This document shows positions 52,976-62,081 of a stretch of DNA of 64,000 bases, one piece after another. Under the pieces are notes generated by a model. That model was not told the origin of the DNA, did not search any database, and saw only the letters and a list, made by a program, of their open reading frames with translations. The DNA lies in NCBI GenBank assembly GCA_934490165.1, contig CAKSTB010000003.1, positions 1-64,000 of the forward strand, given 5' to 3'. The DNA is from an uncultured Ruminiclostridium sp. (lineage in GTDB: Bacteria > Bacillota > Clostridia > Oscillospirales > Ruminococcaceae). Position 1 is the first letter of the stretch; the number at the start of each line of letters is the position of its first letter. A program made the translations under genes and the position numbers.

Positions 52976-55900
52976 TTACTTGCTTTCTTCGCTCAGCACA
53001 ATATCCTCGCTGAACGCGGTCGCTTCGGCAGAATCAACGTCTGTGGCAGATGTTGTGCCCGCTCCGCATATATCCTTGTACTCGCAGTACTTGCAGGAAA
53101 TAGCCACGCCGTTTTCCGACAGCGGCTTTGCGTCAACACAGCCGCTTTTTACCTTGCCTGCGTTTTCCTTTATCACCTTTGCTATTCTGCTTTCAAGGTT
53201 TGCAAGCTTTGATTTTTCTATAGTTGTTGCGCTGTAATAGCCTGTCATCTTTTCTTTGCCGTATCTGTCAAGGCAAGCTCCGTTGTAGTTGTCGCGTTCA
53301 AGCTCCTGCCGAGTGCCCTCCACAGCAAAGCCCGTTTCTCTGTGGCTGTCGAGCCACATTCCTCTTTTAAGCTCTCCCGATGGGTCTTTTATATCCTTGA
53401 GCGGAGTTTTTCCCGCAGGATAATATAATGCCGCAGACGGCTGACAGCCGTTATTTTTATTGTTGTCGCTGAGCGTCAGCAGGTACAACAGCAGTTGCAG
53501 ATCCAGTCCGTAGTAGATACGGCTGAGCTTCGCCTCTTTAGGTCCTGTCTTATAGTCTATTACCCTTATCTGACGGCTCTTGTCCTCACCGTACGCTATA
53601 TCCACCCTGTCAACCGTTCCGCCGATAGTTACCGTCTGTGTGCTTCCGTCGTCAAGCGTAATATCAAAGCTGTACGGTGATGTGTCAAAATCATCAACAG
53701 ATGAAGCCTTGGACAGCGCAAGCTCAAAATATGTCGGTACAAAGCGGCTGTTTTCAAGCTCGGCTGTCATATATTTCAGCAGATAGAACGCCGCGGTCGA
53801 AAGCGCCCTGTACAATGTGTTGAACCTTGCGCTCATTTCACTTTCGCCAAGCAGATACTTTTCGCGGTACTCCGCCATAGCCTCGGCTACAAGCTGTTTT
53901 ATCCTGTCTTCATCGGCGTGAGGATTGCCGTTGTCCTTTGCGCTTGCATACAGTCTTTCAAAGCTGTATTTCATAATGTAGTGCATTATACTGCCGTAGT
54001 TCGCGGCGTTCATAGTTATATCAAACGGACTTCTCAGCTCCATACCGTACTGCAGGAAGTACGAGAATTTACAGCCGTTGAGCTTTTCGATAGCCGTAGG
54101 CGAAAGCGCGGTTGACGGGAAAACGAGCTTTGCCGTTTTGCCTATCCTGTGAATGTCCGCTCCGTCAGCCGTTCTCTTTGCCGCCGCGGTTATTTTTGAA
54201 ATAGCTGTATTCTCTTTGCCGCACTCCGACAGAGCCTCGGCTGTCGCTCTTTTCTGCGGTGCTGTAAGCGCTTTTCCGTTCAGCACATACTGTCTGTCCG
54301 CCGACCTTGCGCTTTCCGTAAGATACAGCGGAGGAAGAGCATCGATATTTACAATATCCGTTCCTGTAAGCTTTGCTATCTCTCCGAAATACTCGGACGC
54401 GTTCTCGGGCTCTCCCGCGAACGTCACAAACAGCTTTTCGCCCGCAAGCGTCAGCGCCTTATAGCAGTCGAGCACCGCAAGCGAATATTTTTCTTCCTCG
54501 TCCTCGTTTATGTCGAGTCCGCTCTGTGCTAAAAGCTCGCTGTCGTCAGCTGTGAATATGCCCTTATCTTCGGTCGATACTTCGGGGAATGCGCCGTCTG
54601 ACGCGCCCATAACGAATACGGCGCGTACATCTCTGCTCCTTGTTCTTGCGGGGTCGCCGAAAAGCACGCTGTCGAGCACCTTGGGCGGACGCGAAAGGCT
54701 TATCTGTTCCGAGCAGGTACGGATAAGCGCCGCAAGCTCGCCGATAGTCATAGGGCTGTCGTCAAGCGTTTCGTACAGCGATGTCAGCATATCCGAGACG
54801 TTACGCCACAGGTTGTTGTATTCCTCGGTAAGCTCCTTTACATAGCGGAGCTGTCTTGTGCTGTTGTCCTGACATTTTCCCTGTATAGCCGCGCTTATAT
54901 CCGCCTTGTCGAACAGAAACTCGGTAAAGCGCTTTACAAGCTCCTTGCCGCCGACATTGCGCACAGATCTTTCAAACTGTATCAGCGGAGTTACTGTCTT
55001 GTCGCGGATATTCTCGACCGCTCTTTCGGTATCATCGGTAATATGCGGGAACGGTCTGTCCCATCTTCTGTTTTTCAGATCCCAGCGGTTTGCGTATTCT
55101 TCGGTTATGTGCTGATCTCTCAGCGTCAGCGGCACGGTCTTGCCCTCTTTTCTGTCCGAGGGTATGCGCGCAAATCCGCTCCTGATGTATCTTATAATGT
55201 TTACGCCTCTGGGGTCTTCTGCGGCGCACAGCAGACAGTCGAGGTAGCGCAAAAGCGGCTTTTCCGATATCGGCTCGGGGAGGTCGACAAACAGCGGAAC
55301 TTCGTATCTCAGCGCCGCAGAACGCACAGCGTCCCTGTATTTTGCGGGAGCGGCGCATATGACCGCGATATCCGAGTATCTGTAGCCCTCACAGCGCACA
55401 AGCTTTTTTATGTTTGCGCATACAAAGTCGGCTTCCCCGCTCATATTGCGGGAATATGCAAGCGTTACGCCCTGCGGGTCTGCGGGCTTTTCGTTTTTTT
55501 CCCCCTGCAAGAAGTCGCGCAGTACTCTGAGTATATCGTTTTTGTATCTCACGTCGCTGTCGCCGAGTTTTGTGTATTCTGTCTTCTGTGACTTTCCGCA
55601 GTCCATGGCATATTGATTTTCAAAGAGCGCCTTTGTCTTGTCACACTCGGAGAATATCTCCGCTGTGCTGTCGTTTGTGCAGACTGCAACGGTAAAATCT
55701 ACCCCCTTGTCCGCCATAGCGCGCAGAAACTCTTTCTGTGCCCCGGAGAAGCTGTCGAAGCCGTCTATGTATACTCTTGTGTTTTCGGGGAAGCAGTCGT
55801 TCTCCGCTATTGCTCCTGCCGCAAGCAGAAGGTTGTCCTGCCTGTCGTCATAGAGCTCTGTCAGCATCTTGTCATAAAGGCTGTAGAAAAGTGCTATATC

Positions 55901-56359
55901 GTGCATCTTATCGGTGAAGTGCGCGGGGGCAGAGCTTACCGCATTGTCAGCCGATACAAGGTCGTACAGCTTCTGTGAGGATATGCCCGCGTTTTTCAGT
56001 GTGTCAACACCCGACAGGCACACTGATACAAAGCCGGGCTTTCTTGCGGCACTGCCGTAAAAGTCGAACGACTCGGCAAGTGATTTTACCGCTCTGCTCA
56101 TTATGGCGAGCTTTGCCGTGCTGTCGGCATAGGTCTTTCTCGGGCAATATTTTTTCAGTATCTGTTCGGACAGCGACATAAAACCGGTAACGGTTATATC
56201 CGAGGTCTTTTCGCCGAGCTCATCGGCTACCCTGCGCTCACTCTCAAACACAAACTGATCCGGCACAAGCAGTATCTTGTTGCCCTTGTCGGTTTTGAGA
56301 AGAGAATATAAAGCCGTTGTCTTGCCGCTTCCTGCAGCACCCGAAATTATGCGTGCCAT
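52976..56359 (-). CDS. addB: ATP-dependent helicase/deoxyribonuclease subunit B
   Basis: The 1127-residue protein has an N-terminal Walker A (ISGAAGSGKTTALYSLL), an inactivated helicase-like body and a C-terminal RecB-type nuclease with RVIDYKTG (about residues 960-967). The four iron-sulfur cysteines of AddB are visible: one in NGCKFSYFLQYG (about 770) and three in CKYCEYKDIC near the end. It recognises Chi and cuts one strand. It is first in the operon addB-addA-abi, with cggaggaagcatt before its start; a weak promoter (TGGAAA, 17 bases, TATCAT) lies just upstream. Confidence 0.95.
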   Translation of the reverse strand: MARIISGAAGSGKTTALYSLLKTDKGNKILLVPDQFVFESERRVADELGEKTSDITVTGFMSLSEQILKKYCPRKTYADSTAKLAIMSRAVKSLAESFDFYGSAARKPGFVSVCLSGVDTLKNAGISSQKLYDLVSADNAVSSAPAHFTDKMHDIALFYSLYDKMLTELYDDRQDNLLLAAGAIAENDCFPENTRVYIDGFDSFSGAQKEFLRAMADKGVDFTVAVCTNDSTAEIFSECDKTKALFENQYAMDCGKSQKTEYTKLGDSDVRYKNDILRVLRDFLQGEKNEKPADPQGVTLAYSRNMSGEADFVCANIKKLVRCEGYRYSDIAVICAAPAKYRDAVRSAALRYEVPLFVDLPEPISEKPLLRYLDCLLCAAEDPRGVNIIRYIRSGFARIPSDRKEGKTVPLTLRDQHITEEYANRWDLKNRRWDRPFPHITDDTERAVENIRDKTVTPLIQFERSVRNVGGKELVKRFTEFLFDKADISAAIQGKCQDNSTRQLRYVKELTEEYNNLWRNVSDMLTSLYETLDDSPMTIGELAALIRTCSEQISLSRPPKVLDSVLFGDPARTRSRDVRAVFVMGASDGAFPEVSTEDKGIFTADDSELLAQSGLDINEDEEEKYSLAVLDCYKALTLAGEKLFVTFAGEPENASEYFGEIAKLTGTDIVNIDALPPLYLTESARSADRQYVLNGKALTAPQKRATAEALSECGKENTAISKITAAAKRTADGADIHRIGKTAKLVFPSTALSPTAIEKLNGCKFSYFLQYGMELRSPFDITMNAANYGSIMHYIMKYSFERLYASAKDNGNPHADEDRIKQLVAEAMAEYREKYLLGESEMSARFNTLYRALSTAAFYLLKYMTAELENSRFVPTYFELALSKASSVDDFDTSPYSFDITLDDGSTQTVTIGGTVDRVDIAYGEDKSRQIRVIDYKTGPKEAKLSRIYYGLDLQLLLYLLTLSDNNKNNGCQPSAALYYPAGKTPLKDIKDPSGELKRGMWLDSHRETGFAVEGTRQELERDNYNGACLDRYGKEKMTGYYSATTIEKSKLANLESRIAKVIKENAGKVKSGCVDAKPLSENGVAISCKYCEYKDICGAGTTSATDVDSAEATAFSEDIVLSEESK

Positions 56360-56471
56360 AATGCTTCCTCCGTGTCGGTAATACTATATTCATATGATAC
56401 CACATTCCTTGTCCGTTTTCCAGTACACCGCCTATATTTCCCCCTGATTTCCGCTCATTTTCAACAAATTC

Positions 56472-56500
56472 TTTACATCACGGCAAAAATGTAGTATAAT
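56472..56500 (+). promoter_or_regulatory. Promoter of iorA-iorB
   Basis: TTTACA (56472-56477), 17 bases, TATAAT (56495-56500); transcription would start near 56507. Confidence 0.78.
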
Positions 56501-56506
56501 AATATA

Positions 56507-56603
56507 GTCAGCCGCGTGTCGGAACGGAATACAGCGCGCGGCAGTTTTTAATCACACACGGGACAGCATCTGCCGTCCCTGCATTTTTGAAAGGAAACAT
56601 CTT
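56507..56603 (+). promoter_or_regulatory. iorA leader with two tandem terminator-like hairpins
   Basis: The first stem is gccgcg/cgcggc (56511-56542), followed by agttttt. The second is gggac/gtccc (56560-56579), followed by tgcattttt. Both stand between the promoter and the ribosome binding site (gaaaggaaac). The layout suggests transcription attenuation; no known riboswitch core or T-box was recognised. Confidence 0.55.
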
Positions 56604-58337
56604 ATGTCTGAATTAATGTTAGGTAATCAGGCGGTTGCAAGAGGTCTTTATGAGGCGGGAGTAAGCGTTGTATCAAGCTACCCCGGCACACCCAGTACCG
56701 AAATAACCGAATTTTCGTCCAAGTACCCCGAGGACGAAATGTATTGTGAATGGGCACCCAACGAAAAGGTAGCCTGCGAGGTCGCAATAGGCGCAAGCAT
56801 GGCAGGCGCAAGAAGCTTCTGCGCTATGAAGCACGTTGGTCTTAACGTAGCGGCAGATCCGCTCTTCACAGCAAGCTATACAGGCGTAAACGGCGGTATG
56901 GTGCTCGCAGTTGCGGACGACCCCGGTATGCACAGCTCACAGAACGAGCAGGACTCACGCCACTATGCAATCGGCGCTAAGGTTCCTATGCTTGAGCCCT
57001 CTGACTCACAGGAGTGCAAGGACTATGCAAAGCTTGCATATGAGATATCGGAGAAGTTCGATACACCTGTGATCTTAAGACTTACAACAAGAGTAAGCCA
57101 CTCTCAGTCGGTCGTAACGACTGAGGACAGAATTGAACGTGCTCTTCCCGAATACAAGAAGAATATCGCAAAAAACGTAATGGTTCCCGCAAACGCAATA
57201 AAGAAGCACGTTGTCGTTGAACAGCGTACTCTTGATCTTATTGAATATGCTGAAACATCGGGCATAAACACCGTTGAGATGAACAGTGACGAGATCGGCG
57301 TTATCACATCGGGTATCTGCTACCAGTACGCAAAGGAAGCGCTCGGCGACAAGGCAAGCTACTTAAAGCTCGGTATGGTAAATCCTCTGCCTGTAAAGCT
57401 TATCAAGGAATTTGCCGCTAAGGTAAAGACGCTCTACGTTATAGAAGAGCTTGACGATGTTATCGAAACACACTGCCGCAAGAACGGCATTGACGTAAAG
57501 GGCAAGGAGCTGTTCACCCTCCAGGGCGAATACTTCCAGAGCAAGGTAAGACAGGTCGTGCTCGGCGAAAAGGACGAGTGGCAGACGCTTGACGCAGAGA
57601 TCCCCGTTCGTCCTCCCGTGCTTTGTGCAGGATGTCCTCACAGAGGCGTATTCTACATACTTAAGAAGCTCGGCGTAATGGTAAGCGGCGATATCGGCTG
57701 TTATACCCTCGGCGCGGCCGCTCCTTTAAGCGCTATAGATACCACGGTATGCATGGGTGCAAGTATAAGCGGTCTGCACGGCTTCAACAAGGGCAGAAAG
57801 GGCGAATATGAGGGCAAGGCTGTAGCGGTAATCGGCGACAGTACATTTATGCACAGCGGTATCACAAGCCTTGTTGACATTGCATACAACCGCAGTAATT
57901 CTACCGTTATCGTGCTTGATAACAGCATTACCGGTATGACAGGTCACCAGAACAACCCCGCAAACGGCAAGAACATCTACGGTGATCCCGCATCTGCGGT
58001 AAACCTTGAAGCACTTGCTCACGCTATCGGCATTAACAGCGTTACCGTTGTAAATCCCGGTGATCTTGCCGAAACCGAAAGAGTTATAAAGGAAGAGCTT
58101 GCAAAGGCTGAACCCTCACTTATAATCGCTCGCAAGCCCTGCGCACTGCTCAAGACTGTAAAGCACAAGCCTCCGTTCCACATAGATGCCGACAAGTGCA
58201 AAAACTGCAAGTCGTGCATGAGAATAGGCTGTCCCGCACTGGTTGCAGGTGACAAGTGCATCACTATCGACAATACTCTCTGTGTCGGCTGCGGACTGTG
58301 CGAACAGCTCTGTAAGTTTGACGCTATCAAGGAATGA
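56604..58337 (+). CDS. iorA: Indolepyruvate ferredoxin oxidoreductase, alpha subunit
   Basis: The 577-residue protein has an N-terminal pyrimidine-binding domain (start LMLGNQAVARGLYEAGVSVV), a TPP-binding domain (GDIGCYTLGAAAPL near residue 365; IGDSTFMHSGITSL near 412; LDNSITGMTGHQNNP) and a C-terminal ferredoxin domain with two 4Fe-4S sites, CKNCKSCMRIGCP and CVGCGLCEQLCKF. It oxidatively decarboxylates aryl pyruvates to aryl-acetyl-CoA with ferredoxin, in aromatic amino acid use or, in reverse, synthesis. The iorB gene follows at once. Confidence 0.95.
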   Translation: MSELMLGNQAVARGLYEAGVSVVSSYPGTPSTEITEFSSKYPEDEMYCEWAPNEKVACEVAIGASMAGARSFCAMKHVGLNVAADPLFTASYTGVNGGMVLAVADDPGMHSSQNEQDSRHYAIGAKVPMLEPSDSQECKDYAKLAYEISEKFDTPVILRLTTRVSHSQSVVTTEDRIERALPEYKKNIAKNVMVPANAIKKHVVVEQRTLDLIEYAETSGINTVEMNSDEIGVITSGICYQYAKEALGDKASYLKLGMVNPLPVKLIKEFAAKVKTLYVIEELDDVIETHCRKNGIDVKGKELFTLQGEYFQSKVRQVVLGEKDEWQTLDAEIPVRPPVLCAGCPHRGVFYILKKLGVMVSGDIGCYTLGAAAPLSAIDTTVCMGASISGLHGFNKGRKGEYEGKAVAVIGDSTFMHSGITSLVDIAYNRSNSTVIVLDNSITGMTGHQNNPANGKNIYGDPASAVNLEALAHAIGINSVTVVNPGDLAETERVIKEELAKAEPSLIIARKPCALLKTVKHKPPFHIDADKCKNCKSCMRIGCPALVAGDKCITIDNTLCVGCGLCEQLCKFDAIKE

Positions 58338-58357
58338 GCGGCGAAAGGAATATAGCT

Positions 58358-58933
58358 ATGGAAACAAAGTCAATTATGATAGTCGGCGTAGGCGGACAGG
58401 GCACACTTCTTGCCAGCCGCATACTGGGAAGCGTTCTCGGCACGGCAGGCTATGAGGTAAAGGTAAGCGAAGTACACGGAATGTCACAGCGTGGCGGTTC
58501 TGTCGTAACATATATAAGATACGGCGAAAAGGTATACAGCCCCGTTATAGAAAAGGGTCAGGCTGATATGATAATCAGCTTTGAACAGCTTGAAGCTGCA
58601 CGCTATGTATCATATCTCAAAAAAGACGGTACAATAATAACAAACACACAGAAGATAAGCCCCATGCCCGTAATCACGGGTGCGGCTGAATATCCCGACG
58701 GCATTATCGACAGGATAAAGGCTATGGGAATAAACGTTATCGCAGTTGACGCTCTTTCCGCCGCCGAAAAGGCAGGAAGCGCAAGAGCCGTAAACGTTGT
58801 ACTTATGGGCGTGCTTTCAAAGGTTCTGCCCGGCATTGAGCTTGACGCGTGGAAAAAGGCAGTTGAAAAGTGCGTACCCGCAAAGGTAATAGATATAAAC
58901 GAAAAGGCTTTCGACCTCGGAAGAGAAATGTAA
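58358..58933 (+). CDS. iorB: Indolepyruvate ferredoxin oxidoreductase, beta subunit
   Basis: The 191-residue protein is the gamma-type domain of 2-oxoacid oxidoreductases, with IVGVGGQGTLLASRILG at the start and EVHGMSQRGGSVVTYIRYG, which contributes to CoA and TPP binding. It pairs with IorA. The start at 58358 has aaaggaatatagct upstream; an ATG at 58334 overlapping the iorA stop has no ribosome binding site. Confidence 0.94.
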   Translation: METKSIMIVGVGGQGTLLASRILGSVLGTAGYEVKVSEVHGMSQRGGSVVTYIRYGEKVYSPVIEKGQADMIISFEQLEAARYVSYLKKDGTIITNTQKISPMPVITGAAEYPDGIIDRIKAMGINVIAVDALSAAEKAGSARAVNVVLMGVLSKVLPGIELDAWKKAVEKCVPAKVIDINEKAFDLGREM

Positions 58934-58957
58934 GTCTTAGCATAAAAGGAGCTTTTC

Positions 58958-60091
58958 TTGAAGATCATTTCCGACTCAACACCGCTTATTGACGGCTATC
59001 GTATGCCTGCGGAATTTTCACCGCACAGCGGCTGTATAATAATATTCCCCGAGCGGCCGGATTCGTGGCAGTACGGCGGCGTAAAGGCGAAAAAGGCGTT
59101 CTGCGAGGTCGCCTGTGCCATTGCTAAGAGCGAAAAGGTGACTGTTCTTGCGTCATTTGAGCAGTACGAGAATGCGCGCAGAATGCTCCCCCCTCATATC
59201 CGCGTTGTTGAGATGTCCTCCGACGATGCATGGGCAAGAGATGTTTCTCCCGAGTTTGTTGTAAACGACAAGGGCGATATGCGCGGCGTGGACTGGTACT
59301 TCAACGCGTGGGGCGGTCTTGTTGACGGACTTTATTTCCCCTGGGACAAGGATAACAAGATAGCCCGCAAGGTCTGTGATATGCTTGATGTCGATGTGTA
59401 CGACTTCAGCGATTTTGTGCTTGAGGGCGGCAGTATAAGCTCGGACGGCGAGGGCACAGTACTCACAACCGAGGCGTGTCTGCTAAGCTCGGGAAGAAAT
59501 CCGCAGCTGTCAAAAGCGGAAATAGAAGAAAATCTCTGCGAGGGACTCGGCACAAAAAAAGTAATATGGCTTCCCGGCGGAATACTGGGCGATGAAACAA
59601 ACGAACACGTTGACAACATCTGCGTGTTCGCCGCGCCCCACACAGTACTTCTATCGTGGTGCGAGGACGAAACGAGCGAGCAGTACAAGATGTGCCGTGC
59701 CTGCCTTGACGTACTTGAAAACAGCACAGACGCACTCGGCAGAAAGATAGACGTTGTAAAGCTTGCTATGCCGAAGCCTGTCTATATGACCGATGATGAG
59801 GTAGCAGGTCTTGACCTGTTTGACGGCGAGCCTACAAGAGATACCGTAAGCCCGCTCAGCGCAAGCTATGTAAATCTTTATATCGGAAATAAGGTCGTTG
59901 TAATGCCCGCATTCGGCGGCGAAAATACCGAATACGACCTCAGAGCAAAGCAGGAGGTACAAAAGGTATTCCCAGACCGCGAGATAATACAGATATACGC
60001 GCGCGATATACTTATCGGCGGCGGAAATATCCATTGCATAACCCACCAGATACCGTCATTTGTCAGAAAGGAAACTCCCTATGATAAGTAA
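58958..60091 (+). CDS. aguA: Agmatine deiminase
   Basis: The 377-residue protein is a full-length member of the peptidylarginine-deiminase-like agmatine deiminases: YRMPAEFSPHSGCIIIFPER, DDAWARDVSPEFVV, FVLEGGSISSDGEGT, ETNEHVDNICVF and the catalytic-cysteine motif GGGNIHCITHQ (about residues 352-362). It converts agmatine to N-carbamoylputrescine plus ammonia. The start is TTG with aaaaggagc 7 bases upstream. It lies 24 bases after iorB and overlaps aguB, so all four genes probably form one unit. No arginine decarboxylase gene is nearby. Confidence 0.95.
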   Translation: MKIISDSTPLIDGYRMPAEFSPHSGCIIIFPERPDSWQYGGVKAKKAFCEVACAIAKSEKVTVLASFEQYENARRMLPPHIRVVEMSSDDAWARDVSPEFVVNDKGDMRGVDWYFNAWGGLVDGLYFPWDKDNKIARKVCDMLDVDVYDFSDFVLEGGSISSDGEGTVLTTEACLLSSGRNPQLSKAEIEENLCEGLGTKKVIWLPGGILGDETNEHVDNICVFAAPHTVLLSWCEDETSEQYKMCRACLDVLENSTDALGRKIDVVKLAMPKPVYMTDDEVAGLDLFDGEPTRDTVSPLSASYVNLYIGNKVVVMPAFGGENTEYDLRAKQEVQKVFPDREIIQIYARDILIGGGNIHCITHQIPSFVRKETPYDK

Positions 60092-60962
60092 TGTCAAGGT
60101 TGCGGCAGTACAGATGAGCTGTAGTGACGACCGTGAAGAAAATATAGCAAAAGCCGAATGTATGGTAAGGCAGGCGGCATCGGACGGAGCGAATGTGATA
60201 CTTCTCCCCGAGTTGTTCGAGCTTCCGTACTTTTGTCAGGAGAAGAATTACGATTACTATTATCTTGCCGACAAAACCGAAGAAAACCCTGCCGTAAAGC
60301 GTTTTATGCAGGTCGCAAAGGAAACAGGCACAGTCATACCTGTCAGCTTCTATGAGAAATACGGCAACGCTTTTTTCAATACAATAGCAATGATAGACAG
60401 TGACGGCGCGCTTATGGGAATATACCGCAAGAGCCATATCCCCGATGATCATTTCTATCAGGAGAAGTTCTACTTCACCCCGGGCGATACGGGCTTTAAG
60501 GTATGGAACACAAAATTCGGCTGTATCGGTGTCGGCATTTGCTGGGATCAGTGGTTTCCCGAAGCCGCACGCTGTATGGCGCTTATGGGTGCGGATATGC
60601 TCCTTTACCCCACCGCTATCGGCAGTGAGCCTATACTGGAGTGCGACTCGATGCCGCACTGGAGAAGAGCTATGCAGGGTCATTCGGCGGCAAACTTAGT
60701 GCCTGTGATCGCCGCAAACAGAATAGGTACAGAGTACGTTCACCCCACCCCCGAAAACCAAAATCAGGACTCATCGCTGACGTTCTACGGTTCATCGTTC
60801 ATAACCGACGCTACAGGCGCGATAGTAGCCGAGGCTGACAGAACGGACGAGGCGGTTATTACTGCCGTTATCGACCACGAGCAGAACCGCGATCTGCGCC
60901 AGAGCTGGGGCGTGTTCCGCGACCGCCGACCTGAGCTTTATGGGAAGATCATGGGGCATTAA
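60081..60962 (+). CDS. aguB: N-carbamoylputrescine amidase
   Basis: The 293-residue protein is a nitrilase-fold amidase with the Glu-Lys-Cys triad: LLPELFELPYFCQ, IYRKSHIPDD and GVGICWDQWFPEAAR. It hydrolyses N-carbamoylputrescine to putrescine, carbon dioxide and ammonia, completing the route begun by AguA. The ATG at 60081 is preceded by aaaggaaactccct and overlaps the aguA end by 11 bases. Confidence 0.95.
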   Translation: MISNVKVAAVQMSCSDDREENIAKAECMVRQAASDGANVILLPELFELPYFCQEKNYDYYYLADKTEENPAVKRFMQVAKETGTVIPVSFYEKYGNAFFNTIAMIDSDGALMGIYRKSHIPDDHFYQEKFYFTPGDTGFKVWNTKFGCIGVGICWDQWFPEAARCMALMGADMLLYPTAIGSEPILECDSMPHWRRAMQGHSAANLVPVIAANRIGTEYVHPTPENQNQDSSLTFYGSSFITDATGAIVAEADRTDEAVITAVIDHEQNRDLRQSWGVFRDRRPELYGKIMGH

Positions 60963-60980
60963 AAAGTCAATCATATGTAA

Positions 60981-61017
60981 CAGCCTGACGGATATCTTTA
61001 TCCGTCAGGCTGTTTTT
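60981..61017 (+). terminator. Terminator after aguB
   Basis: Perfect 13-bp stem cagcctgacggat/atccgtcaggctg, then ttttt. Confidence 0.92.
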
Positions 61018-61079
61018 GACATTTCATCTAAAAAATTGACATATATTTTGTAAGATTAACTGAATTTACCTGAATTGTA

Positions 61080-61108
61080 TTGACTTGTTGCAATTCGTTT
61101 AATATAAT
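61080..61108 (+). promoter_or_regulatory. Promoter of the M23 peptidase/lipoprotein pair
   Basis: TTGACT (61080-61085), 17 bases, TATAAT (61103-61108), with aaaggagg at 61115-61122; the leader is only about 12 bases. Confidence 0.75.
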
Positions 61109-61128
61109 ATATACAAAGGAGGTTTATT

Positions 61129-62070
61129 ATGAAAAACATTTTAAAAGCTATTTTAATTTTAGCAACTATGTTCAATTGTGCAACTTTCGGTAATTATTCT
61201 GTATATGCCGATTGTTCTCATGTATTCGGCGAGTATGTGATTACTCAGAAAGCCGGGTGTACCACTACAGGCTCTAAATACAGGGTATGCAAAAAGTGCG
61301 GATACAAATCCACTGTGATGATATATCCAACAGGACACAGTACTAAAACTAAGGTCGTATCGCCAAAGTGCACTACAAAAGGCTATACTCTTGCATACTG
61401 CACAGTATCAGGCTGTAATTATACTGTAAAGTATAAGTATACCGATGCTTTGGGGCACAATACCAAAGACACTTGCGTTAAACCACCTGATTGTACTACT
61501 CAGGGAAAAAGAAAAATATACTGTACAAGATGTTCGTTTGTAACATATTTGCCGATACCTGCGCACGGACATATATATAATAGCGTAAACGAAAATGTCT
61601 GTGCAAAATGCGGATATAAAAAACCAACGACAAACTGGTCTTATATGTTTAAGTCACCCTATATGGCAACTCATATATCGCAGAGATTTCAGAAGTATGA
61701 TGACGGCACAGAACATCATGGCGTAGATATAATTGATGCAAACGGTGATGTTGACGGTTATCCTGTGTATGCAAGCTATGACGGGTACGTAAAAGAAGTA
61801 GGTAATAACGCTTCTGACGATAGGGGAATTTATGTACAGATTGTGCAAGATAACGGATATGTAGTAAGGTATCTTCATATGCAAAAGGGTTCAGTAAAGA
61901 TTACCGAAAACGATAAAATCAAAGCAGGCGACTATGTAGGAAAAGTCGGTTGTACTGGTTATGCTTTTGGTTCTCATTTGCATTATGATGTTAAAAAATC
62001 CTTAGATGCAGTAAATTATACACAGCCGCTCGATTTCTTTAAAAACATCAATTTCACGTATTCGTATTAA
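61129..62070 (+). CDS. Secreted M23 (LytM/lysostaphin-type) peptidase with cysteine-rich repeats
   Basis: The 313-residue protein has a Sec signal (about residues 1-27), three or four cysteine-rich repeats of about 40 residues (about 28-165; pattern C-T-x-x-G...YxCxxCG...GH, as in KAGCTTTGSKYRVCKKCG), and an M23 metallopeptidase domain (about 180-305) with zinc motifs HHGVDI and HLHYDV. The enzyme would cut peptidoglycan cross-bridges. The repeats probably bind zinc or the wall and are common in surface proteins of gut clostridia. Codon use is more A/T-rich than in neighbouring genes, a possible sign of transfer. A lipoprotein gene follows 11 bases later. Confidence 0.85.
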   Translation: MKNILKAILILATMFNCATFGNYSVYADCSHVFGEYVITQKAGCTTTGSKYRVCKKCGYKSTVMIYPTGHSTKTKVVSPKCTTKGYTLAYCTVSGCNYTVKYKYTDALGHNTKDTCVKPPDCTTQGKRKIYCTRCSFVTYLPIPAHGHIYNSVNENVCAKCGYKKPTTNWSYMFKSPYMATHISQRFQKYDDGTEHHGVDIIDANGDVDGYPVYASYDGYVKEVGNNASDDRGIYVQIVQDNGYVVRYLHMQKGSVKITENDKIKAGDYVGKVGCTGYAFGSHLHYDVKKSLDAVNYTQPLDFFKNINFTYSY

Positions 62071-62081
62071 GGAGGTTAATT

